The notes under the pieces are model-generated. The model saw nothing but the letters and a program-made list of their open reading frames with translations, had not been told where the DNA came from and did not search any database. A DNA stretch of 64,000 bases from CAURNT01 sp963539215 (GTDB taxonomy: Bacteria; Fusobacteriota; Fusobacteriia; Fusobacteriales; Leptotrichiaceae). The position numbers and the translations under genes are program-made. Shown piece after piece: positions 15,074-24,003 of the stretch. The number at the start of each line of letters is the position of its first letter. Positions within the stretch are counted from its first letter, which is position 1. Location of the stretch: NCBI GenBank assembly GCA_963539215.1, contig CAUTJT010000006.1, positions 1 through 64,000 of the forward strand, in the 5' to 3' direction.

Positions 15074-16423
15074 ATGAAATTAAAATTAGAAACAAAATAT
15101 ACAGAAAACTTTATTAAAAAACATGAATATGATCAATTAAGACCATTTGTAGAATTATCTAATCAAATATTAGAAAATAAAAGTGGTGCAGGGAATGATT
15201 TTTTAGGTTGGGTAGATCTTCCTAAAAATTATGATAAAGAAGAATTTGTTAGAATTCAAAAGGCAGCTGAAAAAATTAAAAATGATTCAGAAATACTTAT
15301 AGTTATAGGTATAGGAGGTTCATATTTAGGGGCAAAAGCAGCTATAGAATTTTTATCAAATACTTTCTATAATAATCAAGATAAAAGTGTTAGAAAAGGT
15401 CCTCAAATATTCTTTGCTGGAACTAATATGAGTCCTGTTTATTTAAAACATTTATTAGATTTAGTTGGAGATAAGGATTTTTCTATAAATGTAATATCTA
15501 AATCAGGAACTACAACAGAACCTGCTATAGCATTTAGAGTATTTAAAGAAAAATTAGAGAAAAAATATGGGAAAAAAGAAGCAGCTAAAAGAATATATGC
15601 TACTACAGATAAAGCAAAAGGTGCTTTAAAAAATCTATCAACAAGTGAAGGTTATGAAACTTTTGTTGTACCTGATAATGTTGGTGGAAGATTTTCAGTT
15701 TTAACAGCAGTAGGATTATTACCTATAGCTGTAGCTGGTATAAATATACAAGAATTAATGAATGGTGCTGCAGCAGCTATGGAAGATTATTCTAATAAGA
15801 ATTTCTATGAAAATGATGCAATGATATATGCTGCAACTAGACATATATTATATAATAAAGGTAAAAATATAGAAATATTAACTAACTATGAGCCAAGATT
15901 ACACTTCATAGCAGAATGGTGGAAACAACTATTTGCTGAATCAGAAGGTAAAGATGGTAAGGGTATATATCCAACTTCAGCTGATTTTTCAACTGATTTA
16001 CATTCTATTGGGCAATCAATACAAGAAGCTAGAAGAACTATGTTTGAAACAGTATTATTAATAGATAAACCTGAAGAAGATATATTAATAAATAAAGAAG
16101 AAGTTGATTTAGATGGTTTAAACTATATATCAGGAAAAACTTTAGATTATGTTAATAAACAAGCTGCAAAAGGTGTAATATTAGCGCATGTTACAGGAGA
16201 TGTTCCAAATCTTGTTATTACAATACCAGAAGCTACTCCTTTCAACTTAGGATATTTATTCTACTTCTTTGAAAAAGCTGTAGCTATAGGTGGATATATG
16301 TTGGGTATAAACCCATTTGATCAGCCAGGAGTTGAAGAGTATAAGAAAAATATGTTTGCTTTACTTGAAAAACCAGGATATGAATCAGAAACTAAAAAAT
16401 TAAAAGAATTGTTAGGAGAATAG
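15074..16423 (+). CDS. pgi: Glucose-6-phosphate isomerase
   Basis: 449 residues, the short bacterial form of the enzyme. Visible: IGIGGSYLGAKAAIEFL, VISKSGTTTEPAIAFRVF (phosphate-binding SKSGTT), GGRFSVLTAVGLLP, ESEGKDGKGIYPTSADFSTDLHSIGQ with active-site residues, and the C-terminal FDQPGVEEYKKNMFALL. It starts one base after the nagB stop with an AAGGAG site inside nagB, so the two are closely coupled. Confidence 0.96.
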   Translation: MKLKLETKYTENFIKKHEYDQLRPFVELSNQILENKSGAGNDFLGWVDLPKNYDKEEFVRIQKAAEKIKNDSEILIVIGIGGSYLGAKAAIEFLSNTFYNNQDKSVRKGPQIFFAGTNMSPVYLKHLLDLVGDKDFSINVISKSGTTTEPAIAFRVFKEKLEKKYGKKEAAKRIYATTDKAKGALKNLSTSEGYETFVVPDNVGGRFSVLTAVGLLPIAVAGINIQELMNGAAAAMEDYSNKNFYENDAMIYAATRHILYNKGKNIEILTNYEPRLHFIAEWWKQLFAESEGKDGKGIYPTSADFSTDLHSIGQSIQEARRTMFETVLLIDKPEEDILINKEEVDLDGLNYISGKTLDYVNKQAAKGVILAHVTGDVPNLVITIPEATPFNLGYLFYFFEKAVAIGGYMLGINPFDQPGVEEYKKNMFALLEKPGYESETKKLKELLGE

Positions 16424-16426
16424 TTG

Positions 16427-16936
16427 ATGAAAAAAATTTTAAAATCTTTAATTTTTATTATGTTTGCAGTAGTTGTTTTTGTATCTTGTGGAGATCCAAA
16501 ATCAAAAAAAGCATTAGGAGAAGAATTAGAATCTCTTAGAACTGAAAATATAGTAGATACTAATAATGAATTAGGTAAAGGTATGTCTGAATTAATAAAG
16601 AAATTTGAATATACTATAAATAATGTTAATGAACAAAAAGATAAATCTGAGATAGATGTACATATGAAAAGAGTTGATCTTGAAGTATATATGAAAGAAT
16701 TATTGAATGAAATAATAGGGAAATCAATATCTGGAGGATTAACAGAAGAAAAAATGAATGAACTTTCAAAAGCATATTTTGAAAAATTATTTAAAGAACA
16801 AAATTTAAAATATGTTGAAAGAGATTTAAAGGCAGAAATGTCTAAAGTTGATGGTAAATGGGTATTGGTTAATAAGGATGAATTTATAAACTTTATTAAA
16901 GAATTTCAAAATACACAAATAGAAAATACAAAGTAG
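16427..16936 (+). CDS. Putative lipoprotein (169 aa)
   Basis: Starts MKKILKSLIFIMFAVVVFVSCGD: a signal peptide with a lipobox VVFVSC, so Cys 21 should be lipidated. The rest is a charged helical domain with no recognised fold. An in-frame TTG two codons earlier is less likely than ATG 16427. It lies inside the nagB-pgi-manA operon, 3 bases after pgi and 8 before manA, so it is expressed with sugar phosphate enzymes, but nothing in it shows a link with sugars. Confidence 0.7.
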   Translation: MKKILKSLIFIMFAVVVFVSCGDPKSKKALGEELESLRTENIVDTNNELGKGMSELIKKFEYTINNVNEQKDKSEIDVHMKRVDLEVYMKELLNEIIGKSISGGLTEEKMNELSKAYFEKLFKEQNLKYVERDLKAEMSKVDGKWVLVNKDEFINFIKEFQNTQIENTK

Positions 16937-16944
16937 GTGATATT

Positions 16945-17901
16945 ATGCTTTATCCATTAAAGTTTAAAAAAGTATTAATCCCTAAAGTATGGGGTGGTAG
17001 AAATTTAAATAAAAAACTTGGTATAGAATTACCTGATGATAGAAATTTTGGAGAATCTTGGGAGGTTTCATCTCATAAAAATGGAATGAGTGAAGTTGAA
17101 AATGGCTATCTTTCAGGTAGGCAATTACAAAGTCTTTTAGAAGAATTTAAAAGTGAACTTGTTGGAGAAGAAATATATACTAAATATGGAAATAGGTTTC
17201 CTTTATTAATTAAGTATTTGGATGTAAACGATAGATTATCTATACAGGTACATCCTAGCGATGAATATGCTTTAAAAAATCATAATGAATTAGGTAAATG
17301 TGAATCTTGGTTTATTATGTATGCAAGTGATGATGCTAAGTTAATAATGGGGATGAAAAAAGGTGTAGATAAAGACTTGTTTATACAAAAAACTAAAAAT
17401 AATGATTTTGAGGATTTATTTAATGTTGTTTCTGTAAAAACGGGAGATATAATAGACGTTATACCGGGAAGTGTTCATGCTAGTCTTGAAGGAAGTGTTA
17501 TTTTTGCTGAAATTCAAGAAAATTCAGATATTACGTATAGGATATATGACTTTGATAGATTAGAAAATGGTAAAAAGAGAGAACTTCATCTTGATAGAGC
17601 AGCTGAGGTTATAGATTTCAATTTAATACCTGAGGTTAGAGATACTAATTTTAAATCTGATGAAGTTAGAAAAAATATATCAAATACTGACTTTTATTCT
17701 ATAGATAGAATAAAAATATCTGATCAATTTGAAGATGAATATAGAAATATGTTAATTTATTCTATACTTGAAGGTGAAGCTAGTATAGAGTATTTAGATG
17801 GAAGTTTAAAAGTTAAAAAAGGCGAAACAGTTTTAATTCCTGCAAATGTTAAGGTGAAAGTTAAAGGAAATTTAGAATTATTGAGAAGTTTTGCTATATA
17901 A
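16945..17901 (+). CDS. manA: Mannose-6-phosphate isomerase, type I (short form)
   Basis: Zinc enzyme interconverting mannose 6-phosphate and fructose 6-phosphate. 318 residues: PKVWGGRNLNKKLG, FGESWEVSSHKNG, LIKYLDVNDRLSIQVHPSDEYA (zinc ligands Gln and His), GKCESWFIMYA (Glu ligand), and DVIPGSVHASLEGSVIFAEIQENSD (His ligand and active-site region), then a C-terminal cupin. It closes the operon, followed by a terminator hairpin. Confidence 0.93.
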   Translation: MLYPLKFKKVLIPKVWGGRNLNKKLGIELPDDRNFGESWEVSSHKNGMSEVENGYLSGRQLQSLLEEFKSELVGEEIYTKYGNRFPLLIKYLDVNDRLSIQVHPSDEYALKNHNELGKCESWFIMYASDDAKLIMGMKKGVDKDLFIQKTKNNDFEDLFNVVSVKTGDIIDVIPGSVHASLEGSVIFAEIQENSDITYRIYDFDRLENGKKRELHLDRAAEVIDFNLIPEVRDTNFKSDEVRKNISNTDFYSIDRIKISDQFEDEYRNMLIYSILEGEASIEYLDGSLKVKKGETVLIPANVKVKVKGNLELLRSFAI

Positions 17902-17908
17902 TATTAGA

Positions 17909-17942
17909 TGCCTATAATTAGATTATTATTTAATTATAGGTA
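17909..17942 (+). terminator. Terminator after manA
   Basis: ATGCCTATAATTA pairs with TAATTATAGGTAT (one G-T pair), then a T-rich tract TTTTTTATTATTTT. Confidence 0.85.
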
Positions 17943-17993
17943 TTTTTTATTATTTTAAAAATTTGTTTACCATTAATGTGTAGGTGGTCACTT

Positions 17994-18055
17994 CTTTTCA
18001 TTTTTATGAAAAAGGTTTATAATTGTCATATATATTTTTCGGGGTATACTATACC
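17994..18055 (+). promoter_or_regulatory. Promoter and operator-like palindromes of the PTS operon
   Basis: TTGTCA (18023-18028), 16-nt spacer, TATACT (18045-18050). A perfect 13-base palindrome GGTATACTATACC (18043-18055) covers the -10, and an inverted repeat TTTTCAT/ATGAAAA (17995-18012) lies upstream. These are likely contact sites for a regulator, possibly the PRD protein encoded next. Confidence 0.6.
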
Positions 18056-18072
18056 ATACAGGAGTGAAAACG

Positions 18073-19998
18073 ATGTTAAATGAAAGAGAAGTAAAGATTT
18101 TAGAAATGCTTTTAAAAGGCGAAGATCTAACTATAGATGAAGTTTCAGAACATTTTAGTGTATCTAAAAGATCTATACAATATGATGTTAATAAGATAAA
18201 CTATTATCTATTAAAAAATCAAAATCCTAAAATATTAATTAAAGATTCAAGGTTTATGTTTGATGTTGATGCGATAACCAATATTCTTAAAGATAATGAT
18301 AAAAGTAATGATTTAATTAAAGATGATAGAATAGATTTAATATATTTAAATAGTATATTTAGTTTAACGGGTTTAAATATATCTTCTTTATCTAAAATTA
18401 TAGGAGTTTCAAGAAATACTATAAAGTCTGATATGGAAACTATGAATGAAAAGTTTGAATATGATAATTCTAAAGGTTATTATATTAAAAAGAATAATAT
18501 TAAAAAGATAGAAATTCTTGAAAGAATATATAGAAATGGTAGAATCAATAAATATATAGATGAAGTATTAGATAAAGATTTAATATTGAATATAAAAGAG
18601 TTTATAAAAGAAACATCGAATAATATTAAGTTAAATATTAGTGAAGATGTATATTTAAAATTACTTATTTCAATATATTGTCACTATGTTTTTTATGAAA
18701 AAAATACAGTAAATTCTAACTTAATAGCAGGAAATGATTATTTTATTATAGAAAATATATTTAATAAATATTTTAGTAATAAAAGATCTTTTAACACTAT
18801 AGCTGATATATTAATAGGATTATCTATTAATTCTAATTTAGAATCATGGCTTGATGAAAGTTTTTTAATTAAGAAATTAATTAAATATGTTAGTGATAAT
18901 TTAAATATAGATTTAACAGAAGATACTATATTATATGATTTTTTATTAAGTCATTTAAAAGTTTCTATATATAGATTAAAAAAGAATATTAAATTATCAA
19001 ATACATTTTATGAAAAACTTGATTGGGATGATGAGAATTTAATAAAGATATTAAAAAAAGGATTAGTTGAGATAGAATCTACTTTTGAAATTAAATTTAC
19101 AGATATAGAACTTTCTTTAATAATGTATCACTTTAAAGCTTCTATTGATAGAACAGAAATTAATAATAGGAAAAAAGTTATACTTGTATGTGGATTAGGT
19201 TATGGTACCTCTAGAGTCTTGGAGTATTATCTTAAAGATCATTTTGATATAGATATAATAGATGTTTTACCTGCATATATGATAAATAGAGATATATCTA
19301 AAAATATGAATATAGACTATATTCTTACAACTGTTGACTTAGATTTTGAGGCTATAAAAATAAATCCAGTTTTACAGATAGAGGATTATAAAAAGTTAGA
19401 ATCACTTGGAATAAAAAGGAAAAAAGATAAAATAGTGATAGATAATTTTATTAAAGATCTTCAAGAAATAGGTAAATTTGATGAAAAAATTTTAAAAAAT
19501 TTACTAAATCAAAAGTATTCTAATATATTTGTGGATAAATTAAAGATGAAAAATAATTTATCAGGGATTCTAAGTGAAAATAAGGTAGTATTTAAAAATG
19601 ATGTTAAAGATTGGAAGGAAGCAATAAATATTTTGGGGAATATACTTCAAAAAAATGGATCTATAAACAATAAATATACTCAGAGTATGATAGATAATAT
19701 CGAAAATTTAGGTCCGTATATAATAATAGATGATAATATAGCACTTCCTCATTCACAATCTTTGGGAAATGTATATAAGACAGATATTTCTTTATTAATA
19801 TTAAAAGAAGCTGTTGATATTAAAGGTAGAATGGCAAAAATATTTTTCTGTTTTTCAACGAGTGATGAAAAAAATCATTTAGAAATTCTTAATGATATAT
19901 ATAAATTAATATTAAGACCAAATTTTATAAAAGAAATGGGAAATATTGATAATTATCAAAAGTTAGTAGAATATATTGATAATTATAGAGAGGAGTAA
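18073..19998 (+). CDS. PRD-containing PTS-regulated transcriptional activator (BglG/MtlR type)
   Basis: 641 residues from ATG 18073, which suits the AGGAG at 18060; the in-frame GTG at 18064 overlaps that site. Order: N-terminal helix-turn-helix (LTIDEVSEHFSVSKRSIQYDVNKI), a second HTH (GLNISSLSKIIGVSRNTIKSDM), two PRD domains (about 180-380), an EIIB-like domain with VCGLGYGTSRVLEYYL (phospho-Cys), and an EIIA-like domain ending near 641 with IALPHSQ (phospho-His). This is the DNA-binding MtlR/ManR architecture, switched by phosphorylation. The adjacent PTS operon is the obvious target. Confidence 0.88.
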   Translation: MLNEREVKILEMLLKGEDLTIDEVSEHFSVSKRSIQYDVNKINYYLLKNQNPKILIKDSRFMFDVDAITNILKDNDKSNDLIKDDRIDLIYLNSIFSLTGLNISSLSKIIGVSRNTIKSDMETMNEKFEYDNSKGYYIKKNNIKKIEILERIYRNGRINKYIDEVLDKDLILNIKEFIKETSNNIKLNISEDVYLKLLISIYCHYVFYEKNTVNSNLIAGNDYFIIENIFNKYFSNKRSFNTIADILIGLSINSNLESWLDESFLIKKLIKYVSDNLNIDLTEDTILYDFLLSHLKVSIYRLKKNIKLSNTFYEKLDWDDENLIKILKKGLVEIESTFEIKFTDIELSLIMYHFKASIDRTEINNRKKVILVCGLGYGTSRVLEYYLKDHFDIDIIDVLPAYMINRDISKNMNIDYILTTVDLDFEAIKINPVLQIEDYKKLESLGIKRKKDKIVIDNFIKDLQEIGKFDEKILKNLLNQKYSNIFVDKLKMKNNLSGILSENKVVFKNDVKDWKEAINILGNILQKNGSINNKYTQSMIDNIENLGPYIIIDDNIALPHSQSLGNVYKTDISLLILKEAVDIKGRMAKIFFCFSTSDEKNHLEILNDIYKLILRPNFIKEMGNIDNYQKLVEYIDNYREE

Positions 19999-19999
19999 C

Positions 20000-20419
20000 A
20001 TGTTTAATGAGTCTAATGTAAGTGTATTAAGTGAGGTTAAAACTTGGGAAGAAAGTATAAAGGTGGCCTCTGAGCCTTTGATTAAATTGGGTAATATTGA
20101 ACAAAGATACGTTGATGCTATGATAAAAAGTATAAATGATTTAGGATTTTATATCATCTTAGGAGAGAATATAGCTATGCCTCATGCTAGACCAGAAAAT
20201 GGTGTTAATGAGACTGGAGTTTCTTTTTTAAAAGTAAATAAACCTGTAGACTTTGGCGGTGATCCTATATCTTTAATATTTATATTAGCAGCTAAGGATT
20301 CAAGTTCTCATATAGATACTATAGGTGCTTTACTTGAAATATTCCAAGATGAAGAAAAAATAAAAGATCTTCTTAAAGCAGAAAATAAAAATGATTTGAT
20401 TAAAATTTTAAATAGATAA
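20000..20419 (+). CDS. PTS IIA component, mannitol/fructose-ascorbate type
   Basis: 139 residues from ATG 20000 behind AGGAG. The active-site motif ENIAMPHARPENGV carries the phospho-His near residue 57; KTWEESIKVASEPLIKLGNIEQRYVDAMI at the start and SSHIDTIGALLEIF near the end are typical of the EIIA-2/UlaC family. Accepts phosphate from HPr and passes it to the IIB protein encoded next. Starts immediately after the regulator gene. Confidence 0.88.
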   Translation: MFNESNVSVLSEVKTWEESIKVASEPLIKLGNIEQRYVDAMIKSINDLGFYIILGENIAMPHARPENGVNETGVSFLKVNKPVDFGGDPISLIFILAAKDSSSHIDTIGALLEIFQDEEKIKDLLKAENKNDLIKILNR

Positions 20420-20433
20420 ATAGGAGGAAAAAT

Positions 20434-20703
20434 ATGAAAATAATGGCAGTTTGTGGTTCAGGACTTGGTTCAAGCTTTATGCTGGAAATGAACATAAAGA
20501 AAGTTTTAAAAAAAATAGGTGTAGAAGCAGAAGCTACACATGCAGATCTTGCTTCAGTTACAGCAAATTTAGCAGATTTATTTGTTATGGGTAGAGATAT
20601 TGCAGAAAGTGCAACTTCTATACCTAAAGATAAAATAATAGTTCTAAATAGTATAATAAGTATGCCAGAACTTGAAGAAAAATTAACAGAAAGATTAAAA
20701 TAA
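20434..20703 (+). CDS. PTS IIB component, ascorbate family
   Basis: 89 residues with the phospho-Cys loop AVCGSGLGSSFMLEMNIKKVL at the N-terminus, a small Rossmann-like domain as in UlaB. Carries phosphate from IIA to the incoming sugar. An AGGAGG site precedes the start; 18 bases separate it from the IIC gene. Confidence 0.9.
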   Translation: MKIMAVCGSGLGSSFMLEMNIKKVLKKIGVEAEATHADLASVTANLADLFVMGRDIAESATSIPKDKIIVLNSIISMPELEEKLTERLK

Positions 20704-20721
20704 ATTTAGGAGGATATATTT

Positions 20722-22068
20722 ATGTTTAAATCAACATTAGATTTTATCGTTGGTATCTTAAGTGTACCATCAATTTTAGTAGGGTTAATAGCTCTAATAG
20801 GACTTGTATTACAAAAAAGACCTACAACTGATGTAGTAAAAGGAACAATTAAAACAATAATGGGATTCTTAGTTCTATCAGCTGGAGCTGAAATGATAGT
20901 TTCTTCATTATCACCTATGGGTTCAATGTTTGAACAAGCATTCCATATAGAAGGAGTAATACCAAATAATGAAGCAATAATTTCACTTGCTTTAAATGAT
21001 TTTGGTACGACTACTGCTTTAGTAATGGCATTAGGTATGTTAGTAAATATTTTAATTGCACGTTTCACTCGTTTAAAATATATATTCTTAACAGGTCACC
21101 ATACTTTATACATGGCATGTATGATAGCTGTTATGCTTTCAGTTGCTAAATTTGAAGGTGCTTCATTAGTTATAGTTGGTTCATTAATTTTAGGATTAGT
21201 AATGGCTTTCTTCCCTGCTTTAGCACAACCATTCATGAAAGATATAACTGGTGATGATAGTGTTGCATTCGGACATTTCTCAACTTTAGGATATATACTT
21301 TCAGGATATATAGGGAAAGCAGTAGGTAAAGGTTCTAAATCTACAGAAGAAATGCAATTACCTAAAAATTTAAGTTTCTTAAGAGATAGTTCTATATCTA
21401 TTTCATTAACAATGATGGTAATTTACTTTATTTTAGCAGTTGCTGCTGGTAAAGACTTTGTTTCTACTATGTCAGGAACTCAAAATTACATAATATTTGC
21501 TTTATTACAAGCTATTAAATTTGCTGGAGGAGTATTCGTTATTCTTTCAGGTGTTAGATTAATCTTAAATGAAATAGTGCCAGCATTTACAGGAATTTCT
21601 GAAAAATTAGTTCCAGATGCAAAACCTGCTCTAGATTGTCCAATAGTATTTCCTTATGCACCAAATGCAGTATTAATAGGATTCTTATTCTCATTCTTAG
21701 GTGGTATAGTAGGACTTGCTATTTTAGGTTCATTAAGCTTAGTATTAATTTTACCAGGAGTTGTACCTCATTTCTTCTGTGGAGCTACTGCAGGAGTATT
21801 TGGTAATGCAACTGGTGGAAGAAGAGGGGCTATGATAGGAGCGTTTGCAAATGGATTATTATTAACATTCCTTCCAGCTATTCTTTATCCTTTATTAGGA
21901 AGTTTAGGTTATGCAGGAACTACATTCTCAGATGCTGACTTTGCTACTTTAGGTATAATATTAGGAGTTGCTGGTAAAATAGTTAATCCAACAGTAATTA
22001 CTGTAGTTGTTGTGTTAATAATATTAGGATTAGTTGCACAAAATTACTTAGTAAAAAAAGAAAAATAA
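20722..22068 (+). CDS. PTS IIC permease, ascorbate (UlaA) family
   Basis: 448 residues, about ten or more membrane segments, matching the UlaA/SgaT family: LVGLIALIGLVLQKRPTTDVVKGTIKTIMGFLVLSAGAEMI at the N-terminus, LTGHHTLYMACMIAVML, FGHFSTLGYILSGYIGKAVGKGSKSTEE, and GATAGVFGNATGGRRGAMIGAFANGLLLTFLPA. It transports and helps phosphorylate a sugar. Ascorbate is the founding substrate, but the usual ascorbate breakdown genes (ulaD/E/F/G) are absent and a transketolase follows, so the sugar may be another one. Confidence 0.9.
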   Translation: MFKSTLDFIVGILSVPSILVGLIALIGLVLQKRPTTDVVKGTIKTIMGFLVLSAGAEMIVSSLSPMGSMFEQAFHIEGVIPNNEAIISLALNDFGTTTALVMALGMLVNILIARFTRLKYIFLTGHHTLYMACMIAVMLSVAKFEGASLVIVGSLILGLVMAFFPALAQPFMKDITGDDSVAFGHFSTLGYILSGYIGKAVGKGSKSTEEMQLPKNLSFLRDSSISISLTMMVIYFILAVAAGKDFVSTMSGTQNYIIFALLQAIKFAGGVFVILSGVRLILNEIVPAFTGISEKLVPDAKPALDCPIVFPYAPNAVLIGFLFSFLGGIVGLAILGSLSLVLILPGVVPHFFCGATAGVFGNATGGRRGAMIGAFANGLLLTFLPAILYPLLGSLGYAGTTFSDADFATLGIILGVAGKIVNPTVITVVVVLIILGLVAQNYLVKKEK

Positions 22069-22102
22069 AGCATAAAGTTTAAGAAAAGAGAGAAATATTT
22101 AA

Positions 22103-22918
22103 ATGGAAAATACTAAAAAATTTGCAAGAGATATTAGAATTAATGTTGTTAAGATGTTAAATAATTTAGGATTTGGTCATTATGGAGGATCGCTTTCAGT
22201 TGTAGAGACTTTAGCTGTTTTATACAATTATGTAATGAAGTATGATCCTAAAAATCCTGATTGGGAAGATAGAGATTATCTTGTTCTTTCTAAGGGACAC
22301 GCAGGGCCTGCACTTTATAGTGCGCTTGCACTAAAAGGATTTTTTGATGTTAAAGACTTATTGACTTTAAATGTTAATGGAACAAATTTACCAAGCCATC
22401 CAGATAGACTTAAAACGAAGGGTGTAGATATAACTACAGGGTCACTTGGTCAAGGAATATCTATAGCTTCTGGAATAGCTAAAGGATTAAAAATATTAGG
22501 TAAAGATAATAAAGTATTTTGTATTATAGGAGATGGTGAATCTCAAGAAGGTCAAGTATGGGAAGCGATGCAGTTTATTGCACATAATACTTTAAATAAT
22601 ATGGTAGTATTTTTAGATTACAACAAACAACAACTAGATGGTTATTTAGAAGATATTAATAAGCCTTATTCTTTTGAAGAAAAAGCTAAATCTTTTGGAT
22701 TTGATGCTGTTACAGTAAAAGGTGATGATGTAGAAGCTATAAAAGAAGCAACTTTAAAGAAAACAGATAAACCTTTATTTATAGTACTTGATACTATTAA
22801 AGGTCAAGGTGTTGAATTTATAGAAAAATTCAAAGGTAATCACCATATACGTCCAAATGCTGAAGTTAAAGCAGAACTTGAAAAAGTGGTATCTGAACTA
22901 GAAAGAGAGGGAAATTAA
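22103..22918 (+). CDS. Transketolase, N-terminal subunit (split)
   Basis: 271 residues, only the thiamine-diphosphate-binding half. Visible: NLGFGHYGGSLSVVETLAVLY, LSKGHAGPALYSALAL, TGSLGQGISIASGIAKGLK, and the cofactor motif GDGESQEGQVWEAM. It joins the product of the next gene to give an active transketolase that moves two-carbon units between sugar phosphates. Stop and start of the two halves overlap (TAATG), ensuring equal amounts. Positioned right after the PTS permease. Confidence 0.92.
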   Translation: MENTKKFARDIRINVVKMLNNLGFGHYGGSLSVVETLAVLYNYVMKYDPKNPDWEDRDYLVLSKGHAGPALYSALALKGFFDVKDLLTLNVNGTNLPSHPDRLKTKGVDITTGSLGQGISIASGIAKGLKILGKDNKVFCIIGDGESQEGQVWEAMQFIAHNTLNNMVVFLDYNKQQLDGYLEDINKPYSFEEKAKSFGFDAVTVKGDDVEAIKEATLKKTDKPLFIVLDTIKGQGVEFIEKFKGNHHIRPNAEVKAELEKVVSELEREGN

Positions 22919-23877
22919 TGTTTAAAGTATATAATGGTGAAACTACTAAAGAAGAACTTGAGTTAAGAAAAGTATGTACAAATAAATTTGAAGAATACTT
23001 AACAAAAGATGAAAAAGTAGTAGTATTAGATGCAGACTTAATGGGATCCCTTGGTAGTGGAAGTTTGGTAGAAAAATATAAAGGACGTGTTATCAATGTA
23101 GGTATAATGGAAGCTCAAGAAATTTCTTGTGCAGCAGGACTTTCAAGAGTTGGACTTAAACCTTTTGTACACACATTTACAGCTTTTGCAAGTAGAAGAT
23201 GTTTAGATCAAATTTTTATATCTTCTATATATCAAAATAATCCAATAACAGTAATAGCTTCAGATGCAGGGATACAAGCTGTACACAATGGTGGAACTCA
23301 TATGTCATTTGAAGATATGGGATTAATAAGAGGACTTGCACATTCAGTTGTTATAGAGCCTACAGATTCTAATGTTTTAAAATCAGTTTTAGATGAAGTA
23401 TATAGCAAACAAGATAAATTTTATTGGATACGTTTAACTAGAAAAAATGTATTTAAAATTTATGAAGAAGGTTCTAAATTTGAAATAGGAAAAGCTAATG
23501 TATTGCAAGTTGGTAGTGATGTTTGTATAATTGCTATAGGTATGATGGTACATGAAGCTCGTCTTGCAGCTAAAAAACTTGAAGAAGAAGGAATATCAGT
23601 TACGGTTATAGATATGTTTACTTTAAAACCGATAGATAGAGATGCTATAGTTAAACATTCAAAAGGTAAAAAATTAGTAGTTACTGCTGAAAATCATAGT
23701 ATTACAAATGGGTTAGGTAGTGCAGTTGCTGAGGTTTTATCAGAAGAATGTCCGACTAAGCTTGTTAGGGTAGGAGTAAAAGAAAGATTTGGACAAGTTG
23801 GTACTCTTGAATTCTTGCAAGAAGAATATGGATTAAGGGCAGAAGATATATATCAAGCTGTAAAGAATAATATATAG
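22918..23877 (+). CDS. Transketolase, C-terminal subunit (split)
   Basis: 319 residues: pyrimidine-binding domain with VVLDADLMGSLGSGSL, NVGIMEAQEISCAAGLSRVGLKPFVHTFTAFASRRCLDQI and the GGTHMSFEDMGLIRGL segment, then the C-terminal domain (VIDMFTLKPIDRDAIVKHS, AENHSITNGLGSAVAEVL). The glutamate of GIMEAQ is the conserved thiamine-activating residue. Coupled to the N-terminal subunit; last gene of the PTS operon. Confidence 0.92.
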   Translation: MFKVYNGETTKEELELRKVCTNKFEEYLTKDEKVVVLDADLMGSLGSGSLVEKYKGRVINVGIMEAQEISCAAGLSRVGLKPFVHTFTAFASRRCLDQIFISSIYQNNPITVIASDAGIQAVHNGGTHMSFEDMGLIRGLAHSVVIEPTDSNVLKSVLDEVYSKQDKFYWIRLTRKNVFKIYEEGSKFEIGKANVLQVGSDVCIIAIGMMVHEARLAAKKLEEEGISVTVIDMFTLKPIDRDAIVKHSKGKKLVVTAENHSITNGLGSAVAEVLSEECPTKLVRVGVKERFGQVGTLEFLQEEYGLRAEDIYQAVKNNI

Positions 23878-23896
23878 TTAATATTTAAAAATAAAT

Positions 23897-23935
23897 AAGG
23901 ATTGACTCTTATGTTTAATAGGTGTCAATCCTTTT
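23897..23935 (+). terminator. Terminator of the PTS-transketolase operon
   Basis: AAGGATTGAC (23897-23906) pairs with GTCAATCCTT (23924-23933), followed by TTAATTTTT. Confidence 0.85.
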
Positions 23936-24003
23936 AATTTTTGGTAGAAATTAGGTCTAAAATATGGTAAAATATTATGAATAACATGTTGGAGGCAAAA
24001 ATT

